Assembly: GCF_002018875.1 (NCBI RefSeq)
Contig: NZ_MVOL01000003.1
Span: 558,001-622,000 of the forward strand
Length of the DNA stretch: 64,000 nucleotides
Direction: 5' to 3'
DNA from: Pseudomonas sp. MF4836
GTDB taxonomy: Bacteria > Pseudomonadota > Gammaproteobacteria > Pseudomonadales > Pseudomonadaceae
Shown: piece by piece, positions 1 through 10,844 of the stretch
Layout: each line of letters begins with the position of its first letter
Numbering within the stretch: the stretch's first letter is position 1
Notes under the pieces: generated by a model
The model's database searches: none
The model's input: only the letters and a program-made list of their open reading frames with translations
Told to the model about the DNA's origin: nothing
Made by a program: the position numbers and the translations under genes

Positions 1-93
1 TTCATCACCCACACCATGGGCCTTGAAGACATCAACAAGGCTTTCGACCTGATGCATGAAGGTAAAAGCATTCGTACCGTCATTCATTTCTGA
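1..93 (+). CDS. frmA: S-(hydroxymethyl)glutathione dehydrogenase, C-terminal end (partial)
   Basis: Only the last 30 codons are present; the gene begins before the window. The residues ([20 protein letters not shown], ending RTVIHF) match the C-terminus of class III zinc alcohol dehydrogenase, which oxidises the formaldehyde-glutathione adduct to S-formylglutathione using NAD+. The next gene encodes the following enzyme of the pathway, fghA, 93 bases downstream on the same strand, which supports the call. Catalytic residues lie outside the window and could not be checked. Confidence 0.9.
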   Translation, partial: FITHTMGLEDINKAFDLMHEGKSIRTVIHF

Positions 94-186
94 GGAGCAG
101 CGGGGAGTTGCAAGCTGTCAGCGGCAAGTGGTTCCAGCGGTCTTGCCACTTGAAGCTGATGGCCTGCAATTGCCTCTGGAGGTCCT

Positions 187-1032
187 ATGAGCTTGGAAAA
201 TATTTCGTGTCAAAAGAGCTTTGGCGGCTGGCATAAGCGCTACAAGCACCACTCCCAGGTCTTGGGCTGCGACATGGTGTTTGCCGTGTACCTGCCGCCG
301 CAGGCGGAGGCGGGGAGCAAGCTGCCGGTGCTGTACTGGTTGTCCGGGCTGACCTGCACGGATGAAAACTTTATGCACAAGGCCGGCGCGATGCGCATGG
401 CTGCAGAACTGGGGCTGATCATCGTTGCCCCGGACACCAGCCCCCGGGGCCCCGGCGTGCCGGCGGATCCCGACGGTGCCTGGGATTTTGGGCTGGGTGC
501 CGGGTTCTACCTCAATGCAACCCAGGAGCCCTGGGCCCAGCACTACCGGATGCACGACTACGTGGTGCAGGAGCTGCCGGCATTGGTCGAGGCGCATTTT
601 CCGGCCTCGGACAAGCGCGGTATCAGTGGGCACTCCATGGGCGGGCACGGGGCCTTGGTCTGCGCCTTGCGCAATCCCGGGCGCTACCTGTCGGTGTCGG
701 CCCTTGCGCCGATCAGCAACCCGATGGATTGCCCATGGGGCCAGAAGGCCTTCTCCCGTTACCTGGGCGAAGAGCGTTCGCGCTGGCGTGAGTGGGATGC
801 CAGCGTGCTGATCGCCGAAGCTAGCGAGAAGCTGCCGCTGCTGGTGGATCAAGGCGATCGGGATGATTTCCTGGCGACCCAGCTCAAGCCGGAAGCCTTG
901 CAGCAGGCGGCAAAGGCCGCGGGTCATCCGCTGACCCTGCGTTTGCAACCGGGCTACGACCACAGCTATTTCTTCATCGCCAGTTTCATCGACGACCACC
1001 TGCAGCATCACGCGCGTGCTCTTAGCGCCTAA
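187..1032 (+). CDS. fghA: S-formylglutathione hydrolase
   Basis: A 281-residue alpha/beta-hydrolase of the esterase D family. It hydrolyses S-formylglutathione to formate and glutathione in the cytoplasm, completing formaldehyde detoxification after FrmA. The nucleophile elbow GHSMGG is near residue 147, the acid loop DQGDRDDF near 220 and the catalytic His in GYDHSYFF near 257. Length is normal for the family (about 280). The ATG at 187 has a good ribosome site (ggagg) 5-6 bases upstream. The gene follows frmA on the same strand, probably co-transcribed, and a terminator-like hairpin lies directly downstream. Confidence 0.96.
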   Translation: MSLENISCQKSFGGWHKRYKHHSQVLGCDMVFAVYLPPQAEAGSKLPVLYWLSGLTCTDENFMHKAGAMRMAAELGLIIVAPDTSPRGPGVPADPDGAWDFGLGAGFYLNATQEPWAQHYRMHDYVVQELPALVEAHFPASDKRGISGHSMGGHGALVCALRNPGRYLSVSALAPISNPMDCPWGQKAFSRYLGEERSRWREWDASVLIAEASEKLPLLVDQGDRDDFLATQLKPEALQQAAKAAGHPLTLRLQPGYDHSYFFIASFIDDHLQHHARALSA

Positions 1033-1056
1033 TGTCCGACAAAGCAGGTAGAATCA

Positions 1057-1084
1057 CGCCCTGACTAAATCGGGGCGTTTTTTT
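1057..1084 (+). terminator. Terminator-like hairpin abutting the ispF start codon
   Basis: CGCCC / GGGCG arms separated by an AT-rich loop and followed by seven T residues. The T-run ends immediately before the ATG of ispF at 1085, so the hairpin occupies the ispF translation-initiation region. It would end fghA transcripts or attenuate read-through into ispF. Confidence 0.7.
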
Positions 1085-1558
1085 ATGCGTATTGGCCACG
1101 GCTATGATGTGCACCGTTTTGCTGAAGGCGACTTCATTACTCTGGGCGGCGTGCGAATTGCACACAGCTTCGGGCTGCTCGCCCATTCCGACGGTGACGT
1201 GGTACTCCACGCCTTGAGCGATGCCTTGCTCGGTGCTGCGGCGCTGGGCGATATCGGCAAGCATTTTCCGGACACCGATCCGCAATTCAAGGGCGCCGAC
1301 AGCCGTGTGCTGCTGCGTCACGTGGTCGCACTGATCCACGGCAAAGGCTGGAAAGTCGGCAATGTCGACAACACCATCGTGGCCCAGGCGCCGAAGATGG
1401 CACCCCATATCGAAGCGATGCGCGCGCTGATTGCCGCGGATCTGCAAGTTGAACTGGATCAAGTGAACGTGAAAGCTACCACCACCGAAAAACTCGGCTT
1501 TGTCGGTCGCGAAGAAGGCATCGCGGTGCACAGCGTCGCCTTGTTGCTGCGCGCATGA
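1085..1558 (+). CDS. ispF: 2-C-methyl-D-erythritol 2,4-cyclodiphosphate synthase
   Basis: 157 residues, normal length. It converts CDP-ME 2-phosphate to MEcPP in the MEP isoprenoid pathway; the family is a cytoplasmic trimer with a divalent metal. The N-terminus [12 protein letters not shown] is the classical IspF start carrying the metal-binding DxH (D8, H10), and [18 protein letters not shown] and [11 protein letters not shown] complete the active site; TTTEKLGF is near residue 135. The stop codon overlaps the truD ATG (ATGA), so the two are translationally coupled. No clear Shine-Dalgarno is visible because a terminator-like hairpin precedes the ATG. Confidence 0.97.
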   Translation: MRIGHGYDVHRFAEGDFITLGGVRIAHSFGLLAHSDGDVVLHALSDALLGAAALGDIGKHFPDTDPQFKGADSRVLLRHVVALIHGKGWKVGNVDNTIVAQAPKMAPHIEAMRALIAADLQVELDQVNVKATTTEKLGFVGREEGIAVHSVALLLRA

Positions 1559-2600
1559 CGGAACAGGAATTGCTGGGCCCGCGGGCCTATGGCCAGGCGT
1601 TGGGCAGCGCGGTGCTGAAAGCCAGCGCCGAGGATTTCCAGGTCGACGAAGTGCTGGATATTCCGCTGACGGGTGAAGGCGAGCATCTGTGGTTGTGGGT
1701 GGAAAAGCGTGGCCTGAACACCGAAGAGGCGGCCCGGCGGATTGCCAAGGCGGCGGGTGTGCCTTTGCGCACCGTCAGCTATGCCGGCCTCAAGGATCGC
1801 CAGGCGCTGACCCGGCAGTGGTTTAGCGTGCAGTTGCCCGGCAAGGCCGACCCCGATCTTGCCGCGGCGGAAAACGACACCCTGAAGATCCTCAAGGCCG
1901 CCCGCCACAAACGCAAGCTGCAACGCGGTGCCCATGCCGCCAATGGCTTTACCCTGCGTCTGACCCAGCTCAAGGCCGACCAGGCCGCTATCGACGAGCG
2001 CCTGAAACTGATCGCGCAACAGGGCATTCCCAATTACTTCGGTGCCCAGCGCTTCGGCCATGACGGCGGCAACCTGGTGGACGCCCGCAGTTGGGCGGCA
2101 CGCAAGGCCTTGCCGGAGCAACGTAATGTGCGCTCGCGTCTGCTTTCGACGGCCCGCAGCTATGTGTTCAACCAGGTGCTGGCGGCGCGAGTGGCTGATG
2201 GCAGCTGGCAGCGTGCCCAGGTCGGCGATTTGCTGGCGTTCACCGACAGCCGCAGTTTTTTCCCGGCCGGTGAGGCGGAATGCAGTGATCCAAGGCTGGC
2301 GATTCTTGACCTGCACCCGACCGGGCCGCAGTGGGGGGAGGGCGAATCGCCCGCCGCCGGTCTGACCCATGCCCTGGAGCAGCAAGTCGCTACACGCGAG
2401 GCTGACCTGTGCGATTGGTTGATAAAAGCCGGAATGAGCCACGAACGTCGCATCCTGCGGCTGCCCATTGGCGGGTTGACGTGGCATTATCCCGAGCCTG
2501 ACATTCTGCAATTGGAATTCGTCCTGCCGGCTGGATGCTTCGCCACCGTATTGGTGCGCGAACTGGTCGATCTGGTGCCGGTAGGGCAGACGGACAGCCC

Positions 2601-2613
<13 letters not shown>
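1555..2613 (+). CDS. truD: tRNA pseudouridine(13) synthase TruD
   Basis: 352 residues, typical for TruD. It isomerises U13 of some tRNAs (notably tRNA-Glu) to pseudouridine. The TruD signature [15 protein letters not shown], containing the catalytic Asp, lies near residues 77-91, and [14 protein letters not shown] near 160. It overlaps ispF by 4 bases at its start and the surE start at its end (13 bases), consistent with the conserved ispF-truD-surE-pcm operon of gammaproteobacteria. Confidence 0.96.
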
Positions 2614-4027
<1,414 letters not shown>

Positions 4028-4238
4028 GCATTTGTTTACGCGGGGTGAATTCTGTTTGATCGGCTGTGTCTTACAGCCGGACGAATCAAGAAACCCGCCA
4101 TGTGCCCCCGCAAGCCTGGTGGTGCGTCCAATGATTTGGTCAAGCCCACGGTAAAGCGCGAGCGGCCAGTTATACTGGCGACACTTGATGCCCGAATCGG
4201 GCAGCTTTCATATTCCACCACCACAAAGGGAGCGGCGG

Positions 4239-5072
4239 GTGAGTCTCACGGTCATTGCGCAGCGTATGGGTACCACAAGCTTTCAGCGACTGATGATCGG
4301 CTTTGTCTTGAGTTCCTTGTTGGTCGGCTGTTCCAGTACCAAATCCAGCAGCGTCGGCGTGGTTGACCGCAACAATGCGGCCCCACAGCGCCCGACCGTG
4401 ACCACTGGGCAATATGCCGTCAGGCGTGGCGATACCTTGTTCTCGATCGCCTTTCGTTACGGCTGGGACTACAAGGCACTGGCGGCGCGCAACAACATTC
4501 CCGAGCCCTACACTATTCACCCTGGGCAGACGATCCGTTTTGACGGCCGTACAGGCTCGGCGCCAACGACAGTTGTCACTAGTTCACAATCAACCGCCTC
4601 TTCTTCGAGTAAAACTACGGTCACACGGCGCCCTGTTGGCGCCTCGCCAACGATTGCGAGCAAGCCGGCGCCGGCGCCATTACCGCCTGCAGGCCCCGCC
4701 CCGACTGGCTGGGGCTGGCCTTCGAACGGTATTTTGATTGGTAAATTCTCTTCAAACGGTAGTTTGAATAAAGGCATTGATATCGCCGGGGATTTGGGAC
4801 AGCCTGTTTTAGCTGCGTCTGATGGGACGGTGGTTTACGCCGGGAGTGGCTTAAGGGGCTACGGCGAATTAGTCATCATCAAACACAGCGATACCTACGT
4901 CAGTGCCTACGGTCATAACCGCAGGTTGTTGGTTCGGGAGGGGCAGCAGGTCAAAGTCGGACAGACAATTGCCGAAATGGGGTCAACTGGTACAGACCGG
5001 GTGAAACTGCACTTTGAGATTCGCCGACAAGGGAAACCTGTAGATCCGCTGCAATTCTTGCCACGTCGTTGA
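4239..5072 (+). CDS. nlpD: NlpD-type LysM/M23 murein-hydrolase activator lipoprotein
   Basis: 277 residues from a GTG at 4239, preceded by an aaaggga ribosome site; this start places a lipoprotein signal peptide correctly, with lipobox LVGC (Cys near residue 33). A LysM domain (YAVRRGDTLFSIAFRYGWDY) lies around residues 65-110, then a Pro/Ser/Thr-rich linker, then an M23 (LytM) domain. In NlpD proteins the LytM site is usually degenerate and the protein activates amidases at the septum; here GIDIAGD and LHFEIRRQGKPVDP are visible, so metal ligands appear only partly kept. A 210-base gap separates it from pcm. In Pseudomonas an rpoS promoter is known to lie within nlpD. Confidence 0.94.
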   Translation: MSLTVIAQRMGTTSFQRLMIGFVLSSLLVGCSSTKSSSVGVVDRNNAAPQRPTVTTGQYAVRRGDTLFSIAFRYGWDYKALAARNNIPEPYTIHPGQTIRFDGRTGSAPTTVVTSSQSTASSSSKTTVTRRPVGASPTIASKPAPAPLPPAGPAPTGWGWPSNGILIGKFSSNGSLNKGIDIAGDLGQPVLAASDGTVVYAGSGLRGYGELVIIKHSDTYVSAYGHNRRLLVREGQQVKVGQTIAEMGSTGTDRVKLHFEIRRQGKPVDPLQFLPRR

Positions 5073-5081
5073 TCGGTTACC

Positions 5082-5112
5082 AGCCTGTTCCGTCACGTAG
5101 AGGGAACAGGCT
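5082..5112 (+). other. Perfect inverted repeat in the rpoS leader
   Basis: Arms AGCCTGTTCC and GGAACAGGCT (10 bp, perfect) with an 11-base loop, between the nlpD stop and the rpoS ribosome site. There is no T-run, so a simple terminator is unlikely. It would form a stable hairpin in the rpoS mRNA leader, about 65 bases upstream of the start codon. Its role is unknown. Confidence 0.6.
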
Positions 5113-5177
5113 CCAGCGTTGCCAAGGATAAAGGCGCCGCTTGAGCTTGAGGTCGAACTCACCAAAGGACTATAACA

Positions 5178-6185
5178 ATGGCTCTCAGTAAAGAAGTGCC
5201 GGAGTTTGACATCGACGATGAGGTGCTCCTTATGGAGACCGGCATCGCTATGGATTCGATGTCGAATAATGAAGGGGCTGCACCGCCTTCCGTTCGCGCC
5301 AAATCCAAACACTCCGCAACGCTTAAGCAACACAAGTACATTGATTACACGCGAGCGCTCGACGCGACGCAGCTGTACCTCAATGAGATCGGCTTTTCCC
5401 CGTTGCTCTCCCCGGAAGAAGAAGTCCACTTTGCGCGACTGTCGCAGAGCGGTGACCCGGCCGGCCGCAAGCGCATGATTGAAAGCAACTTGCGACTTGT
5501 GGTGAAAATCGCCCGACGTTATGTCAACCGCGGTCTTTCCTTGCTGGACCTGATCGAAGAGGGCAATCTGGGGCTGATCCGGGCGGTGGAAAAATTCGAT
5601 CCGGAGCGTGGTTTTCGCTTCTCGACCTACGCGACCTGGTGGATTCGTCAGACCATCGAACGCGCGATCATGAATCAGACCCGCACCATTCGGTTGCCGA
5701 TTCATGTGGTCAAAGAACTCAACGTCTACCTGCGGGCCGCACGTGAGCTAACTCAAAAGCTCGACCATGAACCTTCCCCCGAAGAGATCGCCAACCTGCT
5801 GGAAAAACCAGTGGGAGAGGTCAAGCGCATGCTGGGCTTGAACGAGCGGGTTTCTTCGGTTGATGTCTCGCTGGGTCCGGATTCGGATAAAACCTTGCTG
5901 GACACCCTCACCGACGACCGTCCAACTGACCCTTGCGAGCTGCTGCAGGATGACGACCTGTCCCAGAGCATCGATCAATGGCTGTCAGAGTTGACCGACA
6001 AGCAGCGTGAAGTCGTCATCCGGCGCTTCGGCTTGCGCGGTCATGAAAGCAGCACCCTTGAAGACGTAGGGCTCGAAATCGGTCTTACTCGGGAACGAGT
6101 CAGACAGATTCAGGTAGAAGGTCTGAAACGCCTGCGGGAAATCCTTGAGAAGAACGGCCTTTCCAGCGAGTCATTGTTCCAATAA
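5178..6185 (+). CDS. rpoS: RNA polymerase sigma factor RpoS (sigma-38)
   Basis: 335 residues, normal for Pseudomonas RpoS. It directs stationary-phase and stress transcription. Region 1.2/2 is seen as [17 protein letters not shown] and [20 protein letters not shown], the core-binding and -10-recognition part as [19 protein letters not shown] and [17 protein letters not shown], and region 4.2 as [20 protein letters not shown]. An aaagga ribosome site precedes the ATG. It is expressed with or from within nlpD, and a strong intrinsic terminator follows. Confidence 0.98.
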   Translation: MALSKEVPEFDIDDEVLLMETGIAMDSMSNNEGAAPPSVRAKSKHSATLKQHKYIDYTRALDATQLYLNEIGFSPLLSPEEEVHFARLSQSGDPAGRKRMIESNLRLVVKIARRYVNRGLSLLDLIEEGNLGLIRAVEKFDPERGFRFSTYATWWIRQTIERAIMNQTRTIRLPIHVVKELNVYLRAARELTQKLDHEPSPEEIANLLEKPVGEVKRMLGLNERVSSVDVSLGPDSDKTLLDTLTDDRPTDPCELLQDDDLSQSIDQWLSELTDKQREVVIRRFGLRGHESSTLEDVGLEIGLTRERVRQIQVEGLKRLREILEKNGLSSESLFQ

Positions 6186-6208
6186 TAGCGCTGGCCGCCG
6201 TAGTCGAT

Positions 6209-6239
6209 AAAAAGCCCCGACCTGTTCGGGGCTTTTTTA
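6209..6239 (+). terminator. rpoS intrinsic terminator
   Basis: AAAAGCCCCGA / TCGGGGCTTTT stem with a short loop and a T-run, 24 bases after the rpoS stop. Confidence 0.9.
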
Positions 6240-6302
6240 TGGGCTATGGAATGTTTTTAGCAAAGGAGATGCACTGCCAAATGGGAGTAGTTAGAAATCG
6301 CG

Positions 6303-6320
6303 TGTAAGCCAAAGCCTACT
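6303..6320 (+). promoter_or_regulatory. GacA upstream activating site of rsmZ
   Basis: The sequence TGTAAG-N6-CCTACT matches the GacA box (consensus TGTAAGN6CTTACA) in its left arm and 4 of 6 positions of its right arm. It lies about 170-190 bases before the rsmZ RNA start, the spacing known for this promoter in Pseudomonas. Phosphorylated GacA would activate rsmZ from here. Confidence 0.75.
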
Positions 6321-6490
6321 CTTTCGTAAGTGTTTGGGCTCTAACGGCTTGGAAGTTGCCCTTTTATGTGTGGGTATTTTTCTAAGTAATTGATTTATAT
6401 GTATTTATTTTTATGTGGCGGTTGAGTAAAGGCACTTCTTACAGGGTCGGCAGCAGTTGCTACCTGGCTGAAAGACTTTAATATCAGCCC

Positions 6491-6620
6491 TGTGTCGACG
6501 GATAGACACTGCCATCAAGGACGATGGTCAGGGACATCGCAGGAAGCGATTCATCAGGACGATGAAAAGGACTACAGGGAATAGGGAAAAATGTGGGCGG
6601 GTCATACCGCCCCTTTTTTT
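6491..6620 (+). ncRNA. rsmZ: RsmZ regulatory RNA
   Basis: Located between rpoS and fdxA, the known rsmZ locus. The 5' end TGTGTCGACGGATAGACAC is the typical start, and the RNA carries repeated exposed GGA motifs in hairpin loops (ATCAAGGACGAT, TCGCAGGAAGCGA, ATCAGGACGAT) plus AAAGGACTACAGGGAATAGGG, ending in a GGGCGG/CCGCCC terminator with an eight-T run (about 6595-6620). RsmZ titrates the translational repressors RsmA/RsmE and so relieves repression of secondary metabolism and exoproduct mRNAs under GacS/GacA control. The exact 5' end is by homology to remembered family members. Confidence 0.93.
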
Positions 6621-6666
6621 CGCCTGTAAAAAAGTGACAGTAGAAAAGCTCTTTCCCTGAAAAGCA

Positions 6667-6692
6667 AAAAGGCCCGCAAGGGGCCTTTTCGG
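6667..6692 (-). terminator. fdxA intrinsic terminator
   Basis: On the minus strand AAAAGGCCCC-TTGC-GGGCCTTTTTGCTTTT: stem plus T-run, 15-40 bases after the fdxA stop. Confidence 0.85.
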
Positions 6693-6706
6693 GAACGCGG
6701 CGGTAA

Positions 6707-7030
6707 TCAGCGTTCGAGGTCTTTGATCTTGCCTTTGACGCCATCCCACTCTTCGGCATCCGGCAACGATTCTTTCTTCTCAGTGATGTTGGGCCAGATC
6801 TCGGCCAGTTCAACGTTCAGCTGAATGAATTCCTGCATCTCGTCCGGGACTTCGTCTTCGGAGAAAATGGCTACAGCTGGGCATTCAGGCTCGCACAGCG
6901 CGCAATCAATGCACTCATCCGGGTGAATCACCAGGAAGTTCGGGCCTTCGTAAAAGCAGTCCACCGGACAGACTTCTACGCAGTCGGTGTACTTGCACTT
7001 GATGCAGTTGTCGGTGACGACGAAGGTCAT
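6707..7030 (-). CDS. fdxA: 7Fe ferredoxin FdxA
   Basis: 107 residues from the ATG at 7030, which has a GAGGAGAG ribosome site and gives the canonical start [12 protein letters not shown]. The first cluster motif [17 protein letters not shown] (C9, C17, C21 region) binds a [3Fe-4S]/[4Fe-4S] pair together with [12 protein letters not shown] near residues 40-51. The 60-residue C-terminal extension is typical of the Azotobacter ferredoxin I type. It is an electron carrier; specific partners are not shown by the context. It is separated from mutS by about 140 bases and transcribed in the same direction. Confidence 0.96.
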   Translation of the reverse strand: MTFVVTDNCIKCKYTDCVEVCPVDCFYEGPNFLVIHPDECIDCALCEPECPAVAIFSEDEVPDEMQEFIQLNVELAEIWPNITEKKESLPDAEEWDGVKGKIKDLER

Positions 7031-7173
7031 TTCTAATTCTCTCCTCAGGCGGCGGCAGCGGAGCCCCTTCATGACGGGGTCGCCAGGTTTGGGAGCGATA
7101 GTCTGCGGACCAGGCTTAAAAGTCCGCAGCATCCCAAACCGCGCGAGATTCTAACAGCTTGAAGGCGTCTGCG

Positions 7174-9753
7174 TTAGATGCGTGTCTTCAATGTATAGAG
7201 CATTTCCAATGCCCTACGTGGCGTCATGTCGTCCAGATCGAGCTTGGCCAGGTCTTCAAGCACCGGATGAGGCAGGCTGGCGAACATGTCGCTTTGCTGT
7301 GGAACCGACGTTTTTTCCGAAGCCGGGCGTGCGACTTCATGGGGCAGGCTGGTGGTTTCCAGACGGCTCAGGTGCTCGCGGGCACGCAGGATCACCTCGC
7401 TCGGCACCCCAGCCAGCTGGGCCACGGCCAGGCCGTAGCTCTGGCTGGCCGGCCCTGGCAGCACGTGGTGCAGGAAGACGATACGTTCGTTGTGCTCAGT
7501 GGCATTGAGGTGCACGTTGGCTACCAGCGGCTGGTTTTCCGGCAGCACCGTCAGCTCGAAGTAGTGGGTGGCGAACAGTGTGTAGGCGCGCAGGTGGGCG
7601 AGACGTTCTGCCGCAGCCCAGGCCAGGGAAAGACCGTCAAAGGTACTGGTGCCGCGGCCCACTTCGTCCATCAGCACCAGGCTGCGTTCGGTGGCGTTGT
7701 GCAGGATGTTCGCGGTTTCGCTCATTTCCACCATGAAGGTCGAGCGGCCGCCCGCCAGATCGTCGCTGGAACCGATCCGGGTGAAGATCCGGTCCACCAG
7801 TGACAGCTCGCAACTGGCGGCGGGTACGAAGCTGCCGATATGGGCCAGCAGCACAATCAAGGCGGTCTGACGCATGTAAGTGGATTTACCGCCCATGTTC
7901 GGACCGGTGATCACCAGCATGCGGGTGTTGTCATCCAGGCTCAGGTCATTGGCCACGAACGGCGTGCTCAGCACCTGCTCGACCACCGGGTGGCGCCCCT
8001 GGCTGATGCGCATGCAGGGCTCGCTGACAAAACGCGGGCAATTCAGGTCAAGGTTCAGCGCACGCTCTGCCAGGTTGCTCAGCACGTCCAGCTCGGCCAG
8101 GGCCGCGGCGGTGTCCTGCAAGGGCGGCAGGTGGCTGATCATGGTCTCCAGCAGGGCCTCGTAGAGCATTTTCTCGCGGGCCAGTGCCCGGCTCTTGGCG
8201 GACAAGGCCTTGTCTTCGAATTCCTTGAGCTCTGGGGTGATAAAGCGCTCGGCGCCCTTGAGGGTCTGGCGTCGGATGTAGTCCGCCGGAGCCTGTTCGG
8301 CCTGTTTGCTTGGCAGCTCGATAAAGTAGCCATGAATGCGGTTGTAGCCGACCTTCAGGTTGGCGAGGCCGGTGCGGGCTTTTTCCCGGGCCTCAAGATC
8401 GATCAGGAACTGCCCGGCGTTCTCGCTCAAGGATTGCAGTTCATCGAGCTCGACGTCGTAGCCGGTCTTCAGCACGCCGCCGTCGCGGATGACCGCCGGT
8501 GGATTGTCGATGATGGCTTTTTCCAGCAGCGCCGCGAGCTCCGGGTAGGTGCTGGTGGTCTGTGCCAGTTGAGTGAGGTGCGGGCCTTCCAGTTCGGTCA
8601 TTGCCACTTGCAATTCGGGCAGCGCCGCCAACGCGTCACGCAGGCGTGCCAGGTCGCGCGGACGGGCATTGCGCAGGCCGATACGGGCGAGGATCCGCTC
8701 GATATCGCCGATCTCTTTCAGCTGCGGTTGCAGCTTCTCGAAGCGATAGCCATCCAGCAGGCAGGTAATCGAGGTCTGCCGCGCCTGTAGGACCTTGAGG
8801 TCACGCAGCGGACGGTTCAGCCAGCGAGTCAGCAGGCGGCTGCCCATGGCGGTCTGGCAACGGTCGACCACCGATTGCAGGGTGTTGTCGCGGCCGCCGG
8901 CCAGGTTGGTGTCCAGCTCCAGGTTGCGCCGGCTTGCGCCGTCCAGCACCACGGTGTCGTCCAGGCGTTCGTGCCGCAGGCTGCGCAAATGGGGCAGGGC
9001 GGTGCGCTGGGTTTCCTTGGCGTAACTGAGCAGGCAACCGGCGGCGCCGATGGCCAGGGTCAGGTTCTCGCAGCCAAAGCCCTTGAGGTCCTGGGTCGAA
9101 AACTGCTGGCACAGGCTCTTGTGGGCCGAGTCACGCTCGAAGTCCCAAGGCGCGCGACGCCGCACACCACGACGCTTCTCTGCCGGCAAACCCTGTGGCC
9201 AGTCATCCGGGATCATCAGCTCGACCGGGTTGACCCGCTCCAGCTCCGCCAACAGGTTTTCCCAGCCTTTGATCTCCAGCACGGTGAAGTTGCCGCTGGT
9301 AATGTCCAGGACCGCCAGGCCAAACAGACGCTCGTCACCCAGCACCGCGGCGATCAGGTTGTCGCGGCGTTCATCGAGCAACGCCTCGTCACTGACCGTG
9401 CCCGGGGTGATGATGCGCACCACCTGGCGGTCCACTGGACCTTTGCTGGTGGCCGGGTCGCCCACTTGTTCGCAGATCACCACCGACTCGCCGAGCTTGA
9501 CCAGCTTCGCCAGGTAACCTTCCGCCGCATGGTAAGGAATGCCACACATCGGAATCGCCTGGCCCGCCGACTGCCCGCGTGCTGTCAGGGTGATGTCGAG
9601 CAGCTTGGCGGCCTTCTTGGCGTCTTCGTAGAAGATTTCGTAGAAGTCGCCCATGCGATAGAACATCAACTGATCAGGGTGCTGGTTCTTGAGGCGCCAG
9701 TACTGCTGCATCATCGGTGTGTGAGAGGACAAGTCTGAGAGTGCTTTATTCAT
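7174..9753 (-). CDS. mutS: DNA mismatch repair protein MutS
   Basis: 859 residues from the ATG at 9753 ([19 protein letters not shown]); the frame is open further upstream but that stretch lacks family similarity. The mismatch-binding N-domain holds the Phe-x-Glu motif in [16 protein letters not shown], the Walker A is [13 protein letters not shown] near residue 618, Walker B is around [16 protein letters not shown], and ATHYFELT follows. It recognises mispairs and recruits MutL. Its upstream flank forms the left border of the tailocin island. Confidence 0.98.
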   Translation of the reverse strand: MNKALSDLSSHTPMMQQYWRLKNQHPDQLMFYRMGDFYEIFYEDAKKAAKLLDITLTARGQSAGQAIPMCGIPYHAAEGYLAKLVKLGESVVICEQVGDPATSKGPVDRQVVRIITPGTVSDEALLDERRDNLIAAVLGDERLFGLAVLDITSGNFTVLEIKGWENLLAELERVNPVELMIPDDWPQGLPAEKRRGVRRRAPWDFERDSAHKSLCQQFSTQDLKGFGCENLTLAIGAAGCLLSYAKETQRTALPHLRSLRHERLDDTVVLDGASRRNLELDTNLAGGRDNTLQSVVDRCQTAMGSRLLTRWLNRPLRDLKVLQARQTSITCLLDGYRFEKLQPQLKEIGDIERILARIGLRNARPRDLARLRDALAALPELQVAMTELEGPHLTQLAQTTSTYPELAALLEKAIIDNPPAVIRDGGVLKTGYDVELDELQSLSENAGQFLIDLEAREKARTGLANLKVGYNRIHGYFIELPSKQAEQAPADYIRRQTLKGAERFITPELKEFEDKALSAKSRALAREKMLYEALLETMISHLPPLQDTAAALAELDVLSNLAERALNLDLNCPRFVSEPCMRISQGRHPVVEQVLSTPFVANDLSLDDNTRMLVITGPNMGGKSTYMRQTALIVLLAHIGSFVPAASCELSLVDRIFTRIGSSDDLAGGRSTFMVEMSETANILHNATERSLVLMDEVGRGTSTFDGLSLAWAAAERLAHLRAYTLFATHYFELTVLPENQPLVANVHLNATEHNERIVFLHHVLPGPASQSYGLAVAQLAGVPSEVILRAREHLSRLETTSLPHEVARPASEKTSVPQQSDMFASLPHPVLEDLAKLDLDDMTPRRALEMLYTLKTRI

Positions 9754-9888
9754 CGGGTAGGTAGGCAAATTCGTTGAAAGTGGTGGGGCAAGGGCGGGGC
9801 GTCGGCCCGGCGTTTCCGCGATGGGCACAAGGTTACCATGGGCGGTCGGCCCTTCGCAGGCGTGAGGCCGTAGGTTGTTTCTGAAAAG

Positions 9889-9916
9889 AATGCATAAAAT
9901 ATGCAAATCAGCATTT
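9889..9916. promoter_or_regulatory. Candidate autoregulatory operator of the tailocin repressor
   Basis: AATGCAT, ATATGCA and ATGC-N6-GCAT elements cluster just upstream of the repressor gene, between it and mutS. They resemble the ATGCAT half-sites of the operator array downstream of the repressor gene. This fits repressor autoregulation; the exact binding unit is inferred. Confidence 0.5.
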
Positions 9917-9941
9917 GTCATCGGCGAAAGGAACGAGCAAT

Positions 9942-10685
9942 ATGCGCGTTATGCAAAAACGCAATGTTTCTACCGTCTTAAGAGAACTGCTCGATCGCAA
10001 CGGAATCTCCCCTACGGAGCTTCACCGTCGAACCGGCGTGCCTCAATCCACACTCTCGCGGATCCTCAGCGGCAAGATCGTTGATCCGTCGGACAAGCAC
10101 ATCTCGCGCATCGCCGAGTACTTTCAGGTCAGTACCGATCAACTGCGCGGGCGCGCTGAGATTGCCCCAGGCCGCGCGGCGATTGGCGACGAGATACATT
10201 CCGAACTCAAGGACATAAGTCTGTGGGACGACGATACACCTGTCGATGACGACGAGGTCTCGGTCCCCTTTCTTCGAGAGGTTGAATTGGCTGCAGGATC
10301 AGGAAGATTCGTCATCGAGGAAAGCGAGCGCGCCAGCCTGCGTTTTGGCAAGCGCAGCCTGCGCCATAACGGTGTGCAGTTTGACCAGGCCAAGTGCGTC
10401 ACAGTGCGCGGCAACAGCATGCTGCCGGTGCTGCGCGACGGCGCCACCGTGGGCGTCAATGCCGGCAAGTGCGGTATCGGCGACATCGTCGATGGCGACC
10501 TCTACGCCATTAACCATAATGGCCAGTTGCGGGTGAAGCAGCTGTATCGCCTGCCTACCGGCATTCGCCTGCGCAGCTTCAATCGCGACGAGCATCCGGA
10601 TGAGGACTACAGCTTCCAGGAAATCCAGGAAGAGCAGATCACCATCCTCGGCCACGTCTTCTGGTGGGGCATGTACGCCCGCTAA
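9942..10685 (+). CDS. LexA/CI-type self-cleaving repressor (PrtR-like) of the tailocin locus
   Basis: 247 residues from the ATG at 9942 (ribosome site aaagga); a second ATG (MQKRNVST) is 3 codons later. The N-terminal HTH_3 domain (residues about 8-65) contains [20 protein letters not shown]. The C-terminal S24 peptidase domain has the catalytic Ser in [11 protein letters not shown] (near 160) and Lys in LRVKQLYRL (near 195), with an Ala-Gly cleavage candidate in ELAAGSGRF. Such proteins repress prophage or pyocin genes until RecA filaments provoke autocleavage. It stands between mutS and the tailocin promoter, and no prtN-like activator gene is visible, so direct repression is likely. Confidence 0.9.
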   Translation: MRVMQKRNVSTVLRELLDRNGISPTELHRRTGVPQSTLSRILSGKIVDPSDKHISRIAEYFQVSTDQLRGRAEIAPGRAAIGDEIHSELKDISLWDDDTPVDDDEVSVPFLREVELAAGSGRFVIEESERASLRFGKRSLRHNGVQFDQAKCVTVRGNSMLPVLRDGATVGVNAGKCGIGDIVDGDLYAINHNGQLRVKQLYRLPTGIRLRSFNRDEHPDEDYSFQEIQEEQITILGHVFWWGMYAR

Positions 10686-10703
10686 CCGAACCGCCGTCAG
10701 ATA

Positions 10704-10731
10704 AAACCCGCCACCGAGCGGGTTTTTTTTC
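10704..10731 (+). terminator. Repressor gene terminator
   Basis: AAACCCG-CCACCGAG-CGGGTTTTTTTT, 20 bases after the repressor stop; a clear stem and T-run. Confidence 0.9.
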
Positions 10732-10770
10732 GCCTGCAGAAAAGCCGTGAGCCTTGTGCGGCAAGGGCTT

Positions 10771-10840
10771 CATGCATGCGTGCATTTCTTGCGCATAAAT
10801 AAATGCATTTATGCATTGACTGTATATGCATACATGCATA
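10771..10840. promoter_or_regulatory. ATGCAT dyad operator array
   Basis: Three 16-base dyads of the pattern nATGCAT-N2-ATGCATn: 10771-10786 (CATGCAT GC GTGCATT, one mismatch), 10802-10817 (AATGCAT TT ATGCATT, perfect arms) and 10825-10840 (TATGCAT AC ATGCATA, perfect arms). The last two are 23 bp apart centre to centre. They are the natural candidates for cooperative binding of the adjacent S24-type repressor. Binding itself is inferred. Confidence 0.72.
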
Positions 10841-10844
10841 TTCT
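10816..10844 (+). promoter_or_regulatory. Predicted sigma-70 promoter of the tailocin operon
   Basis: TTGACT (10816-10821), a 17-base spacer, and TATTCT (10839-10844). The third ATGCAT dyad lies within the spacer and touches the -10 box, so a bound repressor would block polymerase. Transcription would begin near 10851 and run into a leader of about 350 bases before the holin gene. Confidence 0.65.
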
